A stretch of DNA of 64,000 nucleotides from Chelonoidis abingdonii (GCF_003597395.2 NC_133774.1:51018947-51082946); one strand, 5' to 3'. Shown: positions 32,666 to 47,160, numbered from the stretch's first letter. The notes: generated from the letters alone by a model not told the origin. Numbers and translations are program-made.

Positions 32666-33179
32666 GACAGGCATGCTGCAAGTTTCAGGTTTTTTTAAGC
32701 AGTATAATATAGAAAATTATACTGTAATTAGAAAAGATATCACATTTAAACACTTTAAGAATTCATTAACAACCCATCACGGTTTCTATATTTCATCCAT
32801 CCCAACTGTCACCACCTGCCTTTGAAAATGGTTTCACAATCTAATACATCTGATATTTCAATAGACTTAAACATCGATTCTACTCCTGTTTTGGGTATCT
32901 TGAGGAGGACTACTTATTGTACTAGAATGTACCAAAGTGTATATAGTGCACAAATGGATGCAAGAAGAGATACTACTGCTGGAGTATAGCCAGAGGGGTT
33001 ACAAAAGGATGAAAAACTGAGACCAGATCATCATCCACCAAAACAGATCGCTATCTCCTAGGCAATCAGACACAGTAGAAGGTGTTATGTATGAACACTA
33101 CTATACGACAGCTTAACATCAATGAGAAATCTAGAAGCACACCTAAACTGTGTATTGGACTAAATGTGTTTGTGCATCT

Positions 33180-33470
33180 TCAGCTCATAGAGCCTGTACT
33201 GTGACTACAAAAACCTCAAAATGCTTTCCTCTGTCAACCAACATAACCTTCCTCTTTTTTAGGATCTGCTTCAACCAGAAATTCTTCAGTCGTGAGCTGA
33301 TCTCATCTAAGCATGTGTCCAGCTCGATGGCAGTGATTTTGTCATATGTTGCGTAGGCTAGGAAGAGCTGAGAGTCATTTGCATGCACTGGCACTGGAGT
33401 CCATATTGTTTCACCTGTTCTTGTAAAGGCGTTATGGAGATGTTGATGTATATGTGTTCACCTGCTCACC
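33180..33470 (-). pseudogene. L2-type LINE reverse transcriptase fragment
   Basis: The minus frame 33394-33185 reads HANDSQLFLAY and later LDTCLDEISSRLKNF. The first corresponds to the YADDTQLY catalytic motif of L2 reverse transcriptases, here mutated (YADD to HAND). The second is the following ACLxxIxxWM segment. A weaker upstream match extends to about 33470. It is dead by motif loss. Confidence 0.6.
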
Positions 33471-36400
33471 ATGAAGCAGATAGAAATCCATAACAACAAC
33501 TCCACAATATCCAAGGAGTAAATAGAAGACAAAGGAAGAAGCTTACATAGGGTCACCACAGAAGGCTGAAGAAGTCTCAATATAAATATACTTCTGTTTA
33601 GAAGGTGAACTGAGATCCTAGCTGCACAAACTCCATTGGTTATAAAACCCAATGGTGCACACGCTAACACCAATGACCCTGGGTGTCACCAGGGTCACTG
33701 GTGTTCACCAACGATCTAACAGTGAATATGCACTATCCACCACAGCATCCAAAGGAGAAAAAGTGATTGTTTCTAGGTACAGGATATAATATTGGTACTG
33801 AGAGGGCTAAACCATCTCCTGAAGCAGATTGGCTAGCCAAAGTCTTCAGAATCAGTGCCATAACTGGGTCCTGATCCCTGCTTGGAATCTCTAGGTGCTA
33901 CTGCAGTACACATGAATAGGAAAATAAGTTCACTGTATTATAATTGAAGAAGTGAAATATCCTCCTTTCTGGCTCCGTTAAGATAAGGAAACGTAATTCA
34001 CGTCAATGAGGAGGAACCCTATTTCCCCATGCACATCAAATGTGAAATGGCAAAAACATGTTCTCTCATTTACATAATCTAAAGCATTGTGAAAATGGAA
34101 GTGGCCAAAATAGAATATTTGGTAAATGTTTTTAAGTGTATTTTTTTTGTTTTGTTTTTTTTTGCGTGCAACACCAAACGTTAGGAAAATTAACTGCAGA
34201 CACACACTCTCATTCTTGAATACTGTTATCTCTAACAATTATAAATATTTTTTTCCTAAATAGACATGTGATTATTCCTCTATGGACTTATGATTTGGTC
34301 AGTTCCAGGTTCTAAAATGAAGCTGTTTGAGAGCTATTTCCACACACAAAAAATCTGTAATTTGCATTTATTTTGGACTTATTCTGATAACTCTAACAGT
34401 TGAACTAAATTTCACACTTTGCAAAAAGTCCCTGAATTATCTCTCAGTCAAATCAAGCATGGATAGTTTCAGCCTGGAGTCAATGGTTTTACTGAAAAAG
34501 GGGTAGTGGTGGGGGCTTGAACTGAATCCTTCTTAACTACAGAAATGCTTCAAACATTCTATTATATGACAAATACACATTAAATCCATGAACATAATGT
34601 ATTTAACAATTGAGTCAAAAAATGTAAAAGCTACATTACTAGGAGAAATTTAAATTCATTCAGTTACTTACATTTCTTGGATTTTTTAAAATTTACAATA
34701 GTAATATTGTATTAATTATTGTTTCATTAAAAAATACAAAAATATTAATCACTATTAACCAGTGTGCTAAATTTCTGCAATTGCTCAAAGTAAAATATAT
34801 ATATACACAACACACACTGATATAATTCTGGAATGTAATTGTAATACAAGTGCACACTCATCTAATTAATAAACACTATATTTCTAAAACACTCCATAAT
34901 GATGTAGCCTGTAAACTAAGCAGAAATGATGTACCACAAATGGCCTAAAGTATATTGGAAATTGCTTGTCTTTCCTTCTAAATACGAATCAGGAGTCTAT
35001 TACCCAATGAATGCTATCAACATAGATCATTTCAATTTTTAAAAAAAGTCTAACGAAGAAGTTACCACATAGGTCTATTCTAGCTGAGAAGCACGTAGAT
35101 AATATCATGATGCACACTGTGGAAAACAGAGTAACAAGGATAGAAAATTTCAGCCAGACTAAAATAAAAAAATATTAAAAAAAGGATTTTAAAAAAGCAG
35201 AATGAGTTGTTCTTGTAGTTGAAAAATTACAAATGATTTTCCGTCAACTTTAAAAAAAATTTGAGGCCACATCTAGAAAGTTTCAGGTTAAAGGTAAGAT
35301 ATTTGAGAAAATTATGAGCCATTCAAACTAGGTTGATCATGGAAGTCCATATATAATTTAATGAAAATGTTTCAACACACACATCAAGGAAAATTATCAC
35401 ATTTACAATAAGCTGAACTATAGCTCACCACTCTCTCTAACCTTTAAAGCAGAAGGATGAGAAATGTAAAGTTTTAGTTACCAACTCTGCCATAGGATAT
35501 GCATCCTAATTACTTTGATATCAGTGGGAGTTTCGATGCATATCCTGTAACAAGGAGAGGGCTTCAAAATATGTAAGCTCTTGAAATTCTGTATAAATTA
35601 TCCCATCCGCACTTAATCAGAAAACAGTTTCAAGATACGGTAATGAAAGCTTCTAGGTATACATTCCAGAAAAATTCCAGAAAGGGGACAGCGTGCAAGG
35701 CACAGATACAGATGTGGGAGAAACAAGCTAATAGGTGTATAAGGCTAGAGTAGGAGCATTAACAGCATGGAAAGACAGGAGCAATACATCAGTTAGGCTA
35801 GAGCAAATAAGGAGAGAGTGGCTGAGTTATAAAAGACAAGAAGCTTGAACTTGATACAATGGAAAAGGGGAAGTCAGTAGGACGACTGAAGGGGTAGGAT
35901 AATGTGATCAGAACAGTGTACAAATTCTATTGAAATTAACCAAATACTACTTGAAATAAATTAATACTACTTGTAATAAATAAATTAATAAGCCACAGTA
36001 AGTGGCTTCAACTCATGACATCACTCCTAGCATATAAGAGTATCTACTGCCTGTCCTCTAGCTAGAAAAGGTGTGTGAATGCATGGAGATTTGTGACACT
36101 TAAAAAAGATAGAGAAGGCTGGCCAAAGATAATGCAATATTAATCTCACTCCAAAACTGCCAGGTCAGCTTTGTTCTCTGAAACAATAATGCTCAATAGT
36201 GGTATAAAAATCTGCAACTGCTATGATGTATGTATAATTTACTTTTTGATTCTTGAATGGAAAAGGAAATAAACGATGTCAATAAAATTCTTTGTCCATT
36301 GTCTAGTGGATACTAGGAATACTTTAAAGAGTATGCATTTCATCTCTGAGGGAGATGAACAGATGCAAGGGGTTTTAAATGACAACAATCTTACACATGC

Positions 36401-36624
36401 TACCTAATTAATCTATGAAGTGACATTAATGGCCTTGAAGACATTTATGTCTCTTGTCAGCCAGGTTGACCAGGGTGCTACAACAAGTCACTAAAATATA
36501 CTGTGCGGGAGAGGCTAAGACAACAATTTTGGCTAAGACCTCAACTAGGTTAGTGGGATAGAATCACTTAGACTAAAAAAAAACACAACCCCAAAAACAA
36601 AACAAAAAAACCACCCCAAAAATC

Positions 36625-36644
36625 ACACACACACACACACACAC
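36625..36644. repeat. (CA)n microsatellite
   Basis: An ACAC run after an A/C-rich tract in otherwise featureless AT-rich sequence. Confidence 0.85.
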
Positions 36645-38394
36645 GGTAATTCTTTAACAAATAAAAGAGGCAAATAATCATTCAAAAACTAATTCAATAT
36701 TGCTGGCAAACATATAATTATATTGCACATTCAAAAATAGCCTTTGAGATCTCTTGTAAGTATACTTTAGACTGGGAAATCCCAACAAGCTAAAAAAATT
36801 AATCAAAATTGAAGAGTCATATTACTTTTTCTACTTAAAATTATCTATTCTTTTATTAACTGCATTTCACTTCATTGCAAAAAAACAGCTTTACTTCACA
36901 ATCAGTTTATATAAAACGCATCAATATGCACAAGCATTTTAAAATTTTCATCAACCTAAAACTTATAAAATTAAAAGAAAAAATTGCAAAGATATTTGTA
37001 ATTACCAATGTGATAGGACAATATCCTTGTTTTTGAGAAAACAAGTTTTTTTTTTTATTTGACATGAAATCATGCATGAAAGGAGGACAATTTTTAAAAA
37101 ACTGCATATGCTTCTCATGCCACTTCAAATGGCAAAGCTTTGCGTGCCTGGCTCAGTGCCAGTTGACAGCTCAGCTGGATATCAATGCACATTCTGACCC
37201 CCCTTGCAGTATGTCACTTTTGAATTGTTTTCACTGTAGAAAGTTTATTCAACCTCTCTCTTGAATGCAGTGGACCGACCATCATTCTGCAATTTAATCA
37301 TAGCAGGACAAGTTATTTTTCTGACAGCACTAAAGCCAGAGAGCAATTCCTAATGAACAGCTTGATTCAAGTGGAATTTCAACTGTTTTAGCCTCAATTA
37401 ATTCTGCTGTCAAAACAAATGACTGCTCTTGGTGCTTAGATGTTAAGCTGGATCATAAAGATCAATTTTGTGTGTACACAAACACACAAGCAATCTTTTG
37501 CTTGCTATCATCTGATGCTATTTCATGTTTATTATCAACAAAAAATTCAAAGTTTTCAAACTGAGACACCAGAAATGCAAAATAAGTTTGTCTACAGTAG
37601 CATTTTTAACAGCAACATTCCATTTTAACTGCCTGTCTGATGAAAAATGAAAGATAAATCTGTTTCCACATTTGTAAATAAACAGATAATGAAGGAATCA
37701 TATTCTGTTCTAGAACAACTAGTTTTAGAACGCCCAATTAGTAAAAGTTTATTTTCAGAGATGATCAACTGAAATGTAAAGATGAACAGGAGTTACTTAT
37801 CTGTAAGAAAATGTATTTAGAACACAGTATTTACCCTGCCTGGGTCAAGTGGCCTTAAGCAATTACCTTGGTGCTAAATATATTAAATAAAATTAAAATA
37901 TATATTTTACTCTACAGCCGATGCACTTCATCTCTGAAAATGGACATATAATAAAAGATATATAATTAACTGAAAGACAAACAAGAAACATTACAACAAA
38001 CATGGCAGGAAAAACTTTGAAAATTAATGCTGCTATAATTACATTCTATTACATTTTAAAAATAAGAAAATGTTTCAAAAAGTGTAAATAAAGGATTTTT
38101 GTGGGTATTTTATCAAACGAACAAAAGAAAGATGTAACCAGGGCCTGTCCTCATGATCCAACAGAAACACACAACTGCCTCATCTAGATTCCTATGTGGT
38201 TCCCAACAGTACAACTGCTTGAGTGCCTAATGTCCCCACGCTCATAGACTCAGCCAACTTTCTCACTGAGGCTGAAAAACTACATGGAATTTCTCTTTTT
38301 GTCCATGTTGAATGAAGAAAAATGTCACATTATTGGGACAAGGATCCCCATCATTCCAAGAAGGGACAGGGGGCAGTAATGGAGCATAACGTTA

Positions 38395-38545
38395 TTATAA
38401 TTAATAGTAATAATTTATACAGCACTATTTTCCAGAAGACTCTTAGCATTTTTCCTCCCTTTTACAGATGAAGAAATCAATATATAAGGACGTTGTACCT
38501 TACACACTTTCACTATACAAGTCAGTCTCAGGGCTGGGATTAGGA
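38395..38545 (+). repeat. MIR-like ancient SINE fragment
   Basis: CCTCCCTTTTACAGATGAAGAAATC resembles the conserved TTTTACAGATGAGGAAACTG box of MIR/CORE-SINEs. The flanks are too diverged to set limits. Confidence 0.4.
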
Positions 38546-38895
38546 TGCAGGAGTTAGTTCCCTTAAACTAGTTTAGAATTTAGGAAACTGTTTATTATCA
38601 GCAAGTGAAGATCAGGGAACCACATATGTCTTGTAATGTTACTCCACTAAACCCAAAGGAGGCAACTGACTAGATTCATTCAGTTAAAATAAAAATATGT
38701 TATTTCTCATTTGGTCTCCAAAGAACTATGTAAGAAAAATTACAGTCAAAACACTTGACCACTACTTCAAAAACATACTGGGATATCTAACAAAGATAGA
38801 CTTGGAAAGATGAAGAATTCACTGTCTTTCAACATTTGACCTGATTATGCCAGCCTGGATAATGGAAACTTCAACAGCAATTTATGAAAATTAAA

Positions 38896-38913
38896 AATAT
38901 ATATATATATATA
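38896..38913. repeat. (TA)n microsatellite
   Basis: An uninterrupted AT run. Confidence 0.85.
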
Positions 38914-41900
38914 GAACAAAAAGATTATAGATTGCATCATGTATGACCCACCTGCTAAAGGCTGCATCTGCAGAGGCTGCCATTGAAAGCCTGTAATGGA
39001 ATACTTTATTCCAAATACACTTCCTTACAGATAAGTAATGCACATTTAGGGTGACACTGTGGAATAATGTTGATAGCTTATCCTCTCTGCATGGTATGAC
39101 CAATTTCTTAATACAGTCTTTAGCCTATAATTGATTAAGTGATATACACACAGATGATCCCAGCAAGCAACCCATACCTCATGCTTCAGAGTACGGTGAA
39201 AAAAGATCACAAGGCTTCCTGGGCCAATTAAGGGCTACCAGAAATCCTCTAAAACTTTACAATCTTCTGAAAGACTTTACCAGTCAGAGGAAGGAGTGCA
39301 GTTAAGTTCAACTTCTAATAGTTAAGGACGTGTTTATTCCTAGGGATAATAGGTCCAGGAACCTATAGGAGAACCCGTATTCACTATCACGTTTAATCAG
39401 AAGGTATTGAGGTCCACCTGAAGAGCTCATTAATTGTGGCTCGTCACTTCAAATGTCCTTTGGTCCTCAAATGTCCTGAGAGATTTTGGTGCAGATGGAG
39501 GCTAGTTTCAGAAAAAAAAAATCAGCAGCAACTGACCCATCTCAACCTTAATTATAGAATTTAGACAATAAAATGAACATATAGCTACATTTTTAAAAGC
39601 TAGGAACCTGCAGTTATGAAGTTATAGTTGGTGACATATATATATATGCCTTAGACATAAAGAAGACAAGCCAAAAAGTTGAGTACATGAAACTAAAGTG
39701 GGTGGATCAATAGGTAATTATCTTACAAGAACACTTGTATTTAAATGCTGTATATAAAACAGGAGGGAATTCTTGCATGATGCAATTTATGTAATATTTA
39801 ATCTGCATAAAAGCTTTTTCAACTGTTCATACACAGAAATGAGTTAACTTCATAGAATCAAGTGGCAGGGAACAGGGATACCTAAATGTTTGCTGCTCAC
39901 TTTGCTACTGCTTTGACATTTTTTCCCTGTTCCTACTTCACACTATTCAGGTGACAGGTCAAGGGGTGCCCCACTGTTCCTTCATCTGACAAAATGAAGA
40001 AAATCAATATGTAGTATTTAAAAACAGAATTACTGGTGCAGAAGGTCACTATATACTACTGGCAACTCTATGATGATGGAGGAACAACAGAAAAATACTG
40101 TGAGATTGTACTCCTGGAGACAATGTAATATAGACATACATGAGGTCAAACATAAATGGAGTGAGAATTTACTTGCAGTTGCCAAACATGTTTGCTCAAG
40201 AAAAAAAAACCTTCAAAGACATGCACTCTTGATGTTAAATTGATGACTAATTCATTGGAGAAATCATTCAGGAGCAGACTACTATTGAGAAAAATGTCAC
40301 CCTGTAGCACTCACAAGGTCAATTAAATTTTGGATATGTACAATGTAATTTCCCCCAGCAAAAGTTACATTTGCCTACCAACTAATTTAAACCATATACG
40401 CAACCTTACAGATAATACTATTTTCCTATAATTCAACTTAATTTCATTAGGAAAGTAGAATATATTGCATAATATAGATTTTTAAATTTAATACACTTTA
40501 ATTTCCTCATACTTCCTCTCTTTAGAGCCTCTCCTGAAATTAAAACCACTTTTTTGTGATAAATTATTGCAGGACTATGGAAATGAGGAGGAAAAACCAA
40601 ACACTTCTTCACAGCTATATGATAAGTAGCATGCGTATTTTGTAACCATCACTACAATCATATTTGGAATATTTTCTAATAAAAAGAGTCAAACTTTGGC
40701 TGTGTACCACTCTATGACCACTTAAATAGTGAAGAACTACAAGATATATGCTTAAATATATTAAGATAATACATTTCCTATCTCTTGGGTGACAGGTATT
40801 TCAGAAGGCTTGGACTATCACCATAATGTAACAGTACCCCCCAGAGAGCAGTGCAGAAACAAACAGCTATATTGTAGATGAATTTAAAACAGCCATAGCT
40901 ATTGGTTTGTTGTTTTTACTTACCTTTTCTAAGAGCAAAATCAGTAATTTATGAGTTATTTAATTTTTATCACTAAACTATTTTACTAATTAAATATCTA
41001 CTATTTTAGCTAGACTACCTTATTAAATATCTGGGATTCTCTGTCTTCCCCAAATCTATTAGATGAGGTTCTTGCAACCCTATTTACCCTTACAATCTTT
41101 ATGTTGTGGGATTCTTCTGCTTGTATCAGCATCATCAGTTAAACATGGATTATGTCTAGTCATTCATTCATTCTTCTGAATTTGAGTGTATTCTGCAAAT
41201 ACCTCCTCTACTCTCACTTCTTTAACATGATACACAATTAAATTTACCTTATTTTGGAACGTATTTGATTAAATTTATAGTGAGTGTGCCTATAGTGGAC
41301 TCTAATATAGAAAATTATCTTTAAAACCACAAACATACATAACCTAATCATCAAATATTGTCAACACATTAATATCTAATGGATATAAAAAAAGGAGAAG
41401 CCAATGTTGCTAAAAATTTTGAAATCATTTTCCTTCACGTTTCAAACTGCACCAATTCTTTGTTTTTTCCAATATTTTTGGTAAAAAAAATTTTTTTAAT
41501 CAATTACTTAAAATGTCAGGAAAAGAACATAGGATTCCAGTCAGTTTGGAAAGGCAAAAGCTGAAGGAAAAACACAACAAAACATTCAATGTTTTCATTT
41601 CCAAATCTGCTCCCAAAAAGGTTTAGAAATTTAAGTTTTTTAGCGAAAATTTCAGTTCTGACAAGGGGCCATTTTTTAATGAAAAATTATTAGAAAAATT
41701 CTGATCAGCTGCAGTGATAACATTTTTTGTCCAAACAAACCTTCCCTTTGCCTCCACCAAATATACAACCCTGTTTGTCCACAACCATTTTACAATCATT
41801 TTTTTTTTTTTTTTTGGTGCAGAACAGAGCTTAGTGTGTTAATCTGGTCATAGAGTCCTCACGTTCAACTATTTTATCAGCCAGCCTTCATTTCCATAAC

Positions 41901-41985
41901 TGTATACATCCAGCAATCCATTACCATTGCACCCACTCTATTTCATGACAGCATAGTTTAGTATGTTTATTTCACACTCTTTAAT

Positions 41986-42526
41986 TACCATATATACTCA
42001 TTCATTAGCCTGTTTGTTTATAAGATGACCCCCCCCCCCCCAAGATGGATAAGTAAAAATAGCAAAAACTGTATGACCCTTTCATAACCCAACCCCATAT
42101 CTCAGAAGTTGGAAAACTTTGGCTCCAGGCCCGGCAGGCTAAGCTGCTAGCGCGCCTGGATGTTTTTGGTTTACCTGGAGTGTCCATAGGCATGGAGCCC
42201 CTCAACTCACAGTGGCCGTGGTTTACCGCTCCCAGCCAATGGGAGCTGCAGGAAGCGATGCAGGCCAAGGGACGCGCTGGCCACCACTTCCCGCAGCTCC
42301 CATTGGCTGGGAACAGCGAACCCTGGCCACTGGGAGCTGTGGGGCTCCGTGCCTGTGGACGCTCCAAGTAAACAAAACCACAATGTATTAGATATTCAAT
42401 TCAATAATTCCATAGAGCTTAAAATCATCAAATTTTGGTGTAGACCCATTGATAAGCCGACCCTTACTATTTAATGCTTCACTTTTTTACCAAAAAAATT
42501 TGGCTTATGAACGAGTATATACGGTA
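41986..42526. mobile_element. DNA element with TACCGTATATACTCGTTCATAAGCC-type ends, 541 bp
   Basis: The left end TACCATATATACTCATTCAT pairs with the right end, TACCGTATATACTCGTTCAT in reverse complement. Both continue with (A)AGCC. The target duplication is unclear (TTTAAT on the left, TTTAAC on the right). A poly-C run (42030-42041) and a GC-rich palindrome (42177-42372) lie inside. No transposase is coded. Confidence 0.75.
42177..42372. repeat. GC-rich palindrome nested in an inverted-repeat element
   Basis: GGAGTGTCCATAGGCATGGA at the left arm is matched by GGAGCGTCCACAGGCACGGA in reverse complement of the right arm. A second inner pair is CCAATGGGAGCTGC with GCAGCTCCCATTGG. The whole could form a hairpin of nearly 200 nt. 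Confidence 0.7.
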
Positions 42527-45500
42527 TTTAACCTTTCTGCTCTTTCACGACCTAAAAAACCCAAATTAATTGCTTTATTTACTTCTCAGTACCTTTGCTT
42601 TCTCTCATTTTAGTGTGATTTGATTCTGTAACAGTTTCCTCCTAAAGGCCAACTCATGACATCTCTTATCCTTCTCCCTTCTTGACATCCCATTTCAGTG
42701 TTTCTAGTTCACTGAGTACTTATTCTTTATACCTGGTTCAGCTCCAGCCATTTGGTTGCACTGCAAACCACAGGCCACAGCAAAACCTTCAAACAAAGAG
42801 ATACATTAAAAAGCACTTTACTTTCAACACAAGACCACAAAAACCCAAACCTCTTCCTTGCTGCCTCTACTGCTGACAATCTCTCATATGCTTCTGCTTT
42901 TGCTGTATCTTGTTTGCTGTTGGGAGTTGAGCAAATTTAAACTTGCACAGCTAGAGAGGAGTATATTTAGTGTCCTAAATGGCTCAGAAGTATATGAGTA
43001 CGTGTAAATATACCCTAGTAGTGTGTGCCAAAGAACAGAAGATAAGCAACCAACCTTGCAAGTCCAATGATCGCATGCTTCCAAGAGATGCACTGAGTCA
43101 AAGAAATCCTTAGATACTTTCTATGTACTGCTTTTACTAGCCAATTCTCTAAACCAAAACTAAAAAGTACTTCTTTCTAGCATAAATATACTGCTATAAC
43201 TACAAAGAATTATGTAAATAACAAAAAAAACCTACATTTGACAGACTTCCCTTACCTTGTGAAATCAGAGAGAGATTCTGAAATTGAGATTTCCTATGAA
43301 TGAGTATTTAAGTATTCAACAGGTATACAGCACAAAACTTTCCTCTTTCATGAGCAGATGAATTGCTGCCAGATGGAAATTTTAATTTGTTAGAATAAGA
43401 CAGTTGAAATGTCAGCTCTAGAACTGGTCATAACCTTCATCTTTTTGTGCCAGGATGCATTAAAAACCATTCCCCTATTTTCTTCTGATCCATTGGTTGA
43501 ACAACATTTTTGTAACGAGAAGAACTGCATTTTCAGCACTGATTCTAGCTGATACTACTGAATACAAGCTCATGCCTGAGGAAAGCAATTTGGTGGGCTT
43601 CGCCAAAGTCTGATGTTCTAGTCATGCCAAATAATGCTGAATTCCCATTTATCTGATGTATCCAGCTGCTATCAGAAGTAGAATACCATTATTCCTCCTC
43701 CCACAGGAAAATCCTTTGGAACCAAAATGGGCTGGGTACAAACTCCAGGCTATTAAACCAAACCAAACGATTTGGAGACATTTTATTCTTTGTGTAACGA
43801 AGTCTGAAACCTTGAATCCTACGTATATCAAGAGGCTTAGAAGTCTGCTGGAGGCCCAGCTTCAGCAGATCTTCTTCTTAGTTGGTAACTGTCAGAATCT
43901 AACCTGGTTGCCCTCTGGAAGGACACCAGTCTGTTTCTGAGTGGTCCCAACTGCTGGATCCCACATGCTCTTAAGCCAGCTGAGTCTGGGACTTTGTTCC
44001 TACCTCTAAATCCTGAAGATACACTCCTATGTGCAGACCTCATGTTTGTATCTCTTCCTTGAGATGTGGGACTCTGCAGCCAAGCTGCCTCAGACAGCAA
44101 AATCAATGGCTTAGTCCTCCCAGACCCCCATCTGCTTATACAGGTTTCCTCAGATTTCCATCTCATTATAAAAGAGACTCAATTAACCCCTTCAGGGACA
44201 ACATGGCAACCAAACAAGGAATTTTTTAACCACAGTCACTTAAAAACACTACAGAGTTATTGACCTTTGGAAAAGAAATAGCCTAAGCAGCACCCTCCCC
44301 CATACACCCCAATACTGATCCCACCCCTTCTGAGACTCTGAGGTCTGGTCATTGTTTGAGGCACCGGAACCAGGGGGGCAAGGCATGCCTTCCACTTTTA
44401 AAACAAAAGAAACAAACCCAGAATTCATGTCCTTTGCAAATTTCCGGCCCCCTACTCGCCCGCAGAATAATAGAGTCTGCCAGGAAGACACTGCAGTTAC
44501 ACCTTTTGCCCAACAAGGGCTGCTGTGGTGCCAGAAGAGAGGGCAGGAGGCTCATCACCAGAGCAGCCAGCCACGGAAAAGGAGGAGACACTTTGGCCTT
44601 GGCCCTCCCACTTCTACAAAAGTTTCGGTGCCCTTGGTTTGAGGCCAGGAAGATCCCTCCTACCTTTTCTGTCTCTCCAACCTGCGGAAATGGACGTCCT
44701 CCCTTTGCAGAGAGCATTCTCTCTTAAATACAATCTAATCCCTTGACCACATGCCTAGGTTGAGAAACACAAGCCCTTTCCCCCAGCCAGTTTTCTGAGT
44801 AGAGTTTATTATTCTTGTAGATGGGCCAGAAGTTGAGAGAGAATAAAAGTTGATGGCCCTCAATGGCTGTCTCATTGAAAGTCTTCTCCAAGGTATCCCA
44901 TATCACTTATGAGCAGTGTCATATTTGGATAGACTGGCCTTGTAAAACCAGCCTGGCCTTGGCAGGAGAGATCATAAATTATCCGTTAACACACAAAATG
45001 GAAGAAACAACATGGAGTTCACAATTCAATACAGATATCTGCTATCACATCAACTTTCTCTATAACTATTACTTTGTAATGCATTACCTTCATCTTCCAA
45101 TATTAGTTGGAATAACATTTTTGCTAAACGTCCAGACAGCCCTGAAGAAACACCTAAAAAGTTTCAATCACAAGCACATTTGCTTCTGCTGCAACAACAC
45201 AGTCAACCTCTCATCTGATGCCATACCATCCTCAGTACCACACAAATAAGTGTGCATTTCTCTCAGGCAAAACCATAAACAAACTCACAACCTTTTTCTG
45301 CAGTTGAAACGGATATGTGTATTTGCCCATGAAGGCAAGTAAATATAACCTCCAGTTATACAGCCTGCATAGATGACTGGCACACCTTCCTGCCAGTCAG
45401 GTACTATCTCTCAGCAGTCAGTTCCAGGAAAACAAAAAAGTGTTAGCAACATGTTCTAATTTTGGCCATTGGAGTCACAACTGTCAGATTTGTGCAGAAG

Positions 45501-47094
45501 GAAGAGTAGCTGGCATTTACACAGGAAGTTTCAGGTTTTACCTTTTTAAGTTTGTTTGTGTGTAGTGAGAGTGTATCACTGCTTCTTACCCATTCATTCC
45601 AATCAGGAATCATGGATGCAGCCATGATGCTCAAAAGATCATTCTCCAGTCCTGCGGCCGGTTGTCTCCAAAAATAAATGTGATTGTTTCAGCCACTCTC
45701 TCCACAAGAGATCCAGACCTTCTGGATTCAATTCAATCTTGTTTTCCTTGGTTCCCAAAATACACGAGGTCACAAAGGATTCCGTCAACCTCAAGGTCCT
45801 ACTGATAGACTTCTGTTGACTCCCATTTCTTCTCACCTTCCTAGTTTAGCCAGTGTCAGACTGGTTAACAAAAGGAAGTCGATCTGATCTGATGATGTTG
45901 ACCTGAAGCTTACAATCAGCACTGCCTCTAGTAATGGGAGAAGGTACCAAAAACAATGAATCCCTTGATGCAGTAATTCATATTGCATATGTAAACAGTA
46001 AAGGCTTGATGCAGGCAAAACTGTCAACTGACAAGTCAAATTGTACCTCCGGACTGAAGAGTGTGTTCTAATATTCAACACACACCTAGAGCTAGAAAGA
46101 GCAGAGACCCTAAAATATGAGAGAGAAATGTCTTGTTCTTAACTTGTACTTTTTGGGAAGCTTCTACATCTTTTTCAAAAATAGAGAAGGAAATGACAGA
46201 TAAGTAACGCACAGGTGCCAATACATCAAAATCTCCATGGATCCCATCAATTTCCACAGACAGGATCAGTGGAATACATAAAGAATGCCAAAATGATGCT
46301 TTAGACCCTATCCTGTTGGACCTGCAACAAAATGTGTGTATCTAATTGAAAGCTGCATCTTTCAGTAAACTGCTGCTTAGCACTGATATCCATCACCACA
46401 ATTTGGCTTCTAGCTTATTGGATGTTTCACAAAAGAAAAGAAAAGAAAAACAGAAACTGAAAACTGGAATCCCTAATTTAACAGATCTTGATTAGGGTAT
46501 GTATATGGTATAACATATATATATACACACACACACACACGATATATTTTTCTCATAAAATGTGTCTAAATTGTAGAAAATTATTGCTCACAATCTTCCT
46601 TTCCTGAGTCCAATGTTGATGCAAATGTAAACTTGAGAAACTGAGATGCTTTGAGGATATTTAAGCAAGTCACAGTCATAAAATGATCTGTATACTTCTT
46701 CCAAACATGTTGAAATATTTGCAACAGCATAAAACAAATACTTTCTTCTGCTGCCTTGAGGAAGATCATTTAATTGTTAAGCACCCCTTGTTTACCAAAT
46801 ATTTTTCTTCTCTTGGAAGTTTTCTTCCGAAATATAACAGGTCCTCCCAATCATCTAGCTTCTGCGGAAGAACAGCCCCAAGCCCCTAATCACAGACATC
46901 AATCTGCAGGAAAAAAAATTTCTGAAGTCTGGACTATTACAGTACTGGTTGACTGTAGAGAATGCATTTGATCTTCCCAACAGCAACAGCACATGCCAGG
47001 GACCACTGTACTTCCAGGGATCATTATTGTACAGGTCAACAGGTAAAGGAACAGTTATCATGGAAAACAGGGCTGCAAAGTGTCAATAATATTA

Positions 47095-47160
47095 TGAGTA
47101 CTTGTGGCACCTTAGAGACTAATAAATTTATTTGAGCATAAGCTTTCGTGGGCTACATAC
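47095..47160 (-). repeat. Dispersed repeat fragment (family of 26507-26725)
   Basis: GTGGCACCTTAGAGACTAATAA and GCATAAGCTTTCGTGGGC are reverse complements of that family's 3' end. It abuts the Gypsy fragment at 47153. Confidence 0.7.

Larger units (their letters stand above)
29893..47094 (-). other. FCHO2: Probable FCHO2 upstream intron (extent unknown)
   Basis: This tract lies 5' of the first exon found. FCHO2 genes have long introns, so it is probably intronic, but no upstream exon was found and the boundary is unknown. The part at 33680-41985 is strikingly poor in young repeats and AT-rich, with CA and TA microsatellites only. The part at 42527-47094 also has no frame or repeat I can name. 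The 42-47 kb part could lie outside the gene. Confidence 0.45.

Noticed and set aside
40913..40955. Splice-like site (GTAAGTA on the minus strand) considered as an FCHO2 exon
   Set aside because: The sequence between the nearest AG and the donor is only five bases and encodes nothing like FCHO2.
43245..43300. Possible minus-strand exon of 22 nt ending in a GTAAGG donor
   Set aside because: The peptide (SLSDFT-like) matches no FCHO2 segment expected upstream of the 45-nt exon.
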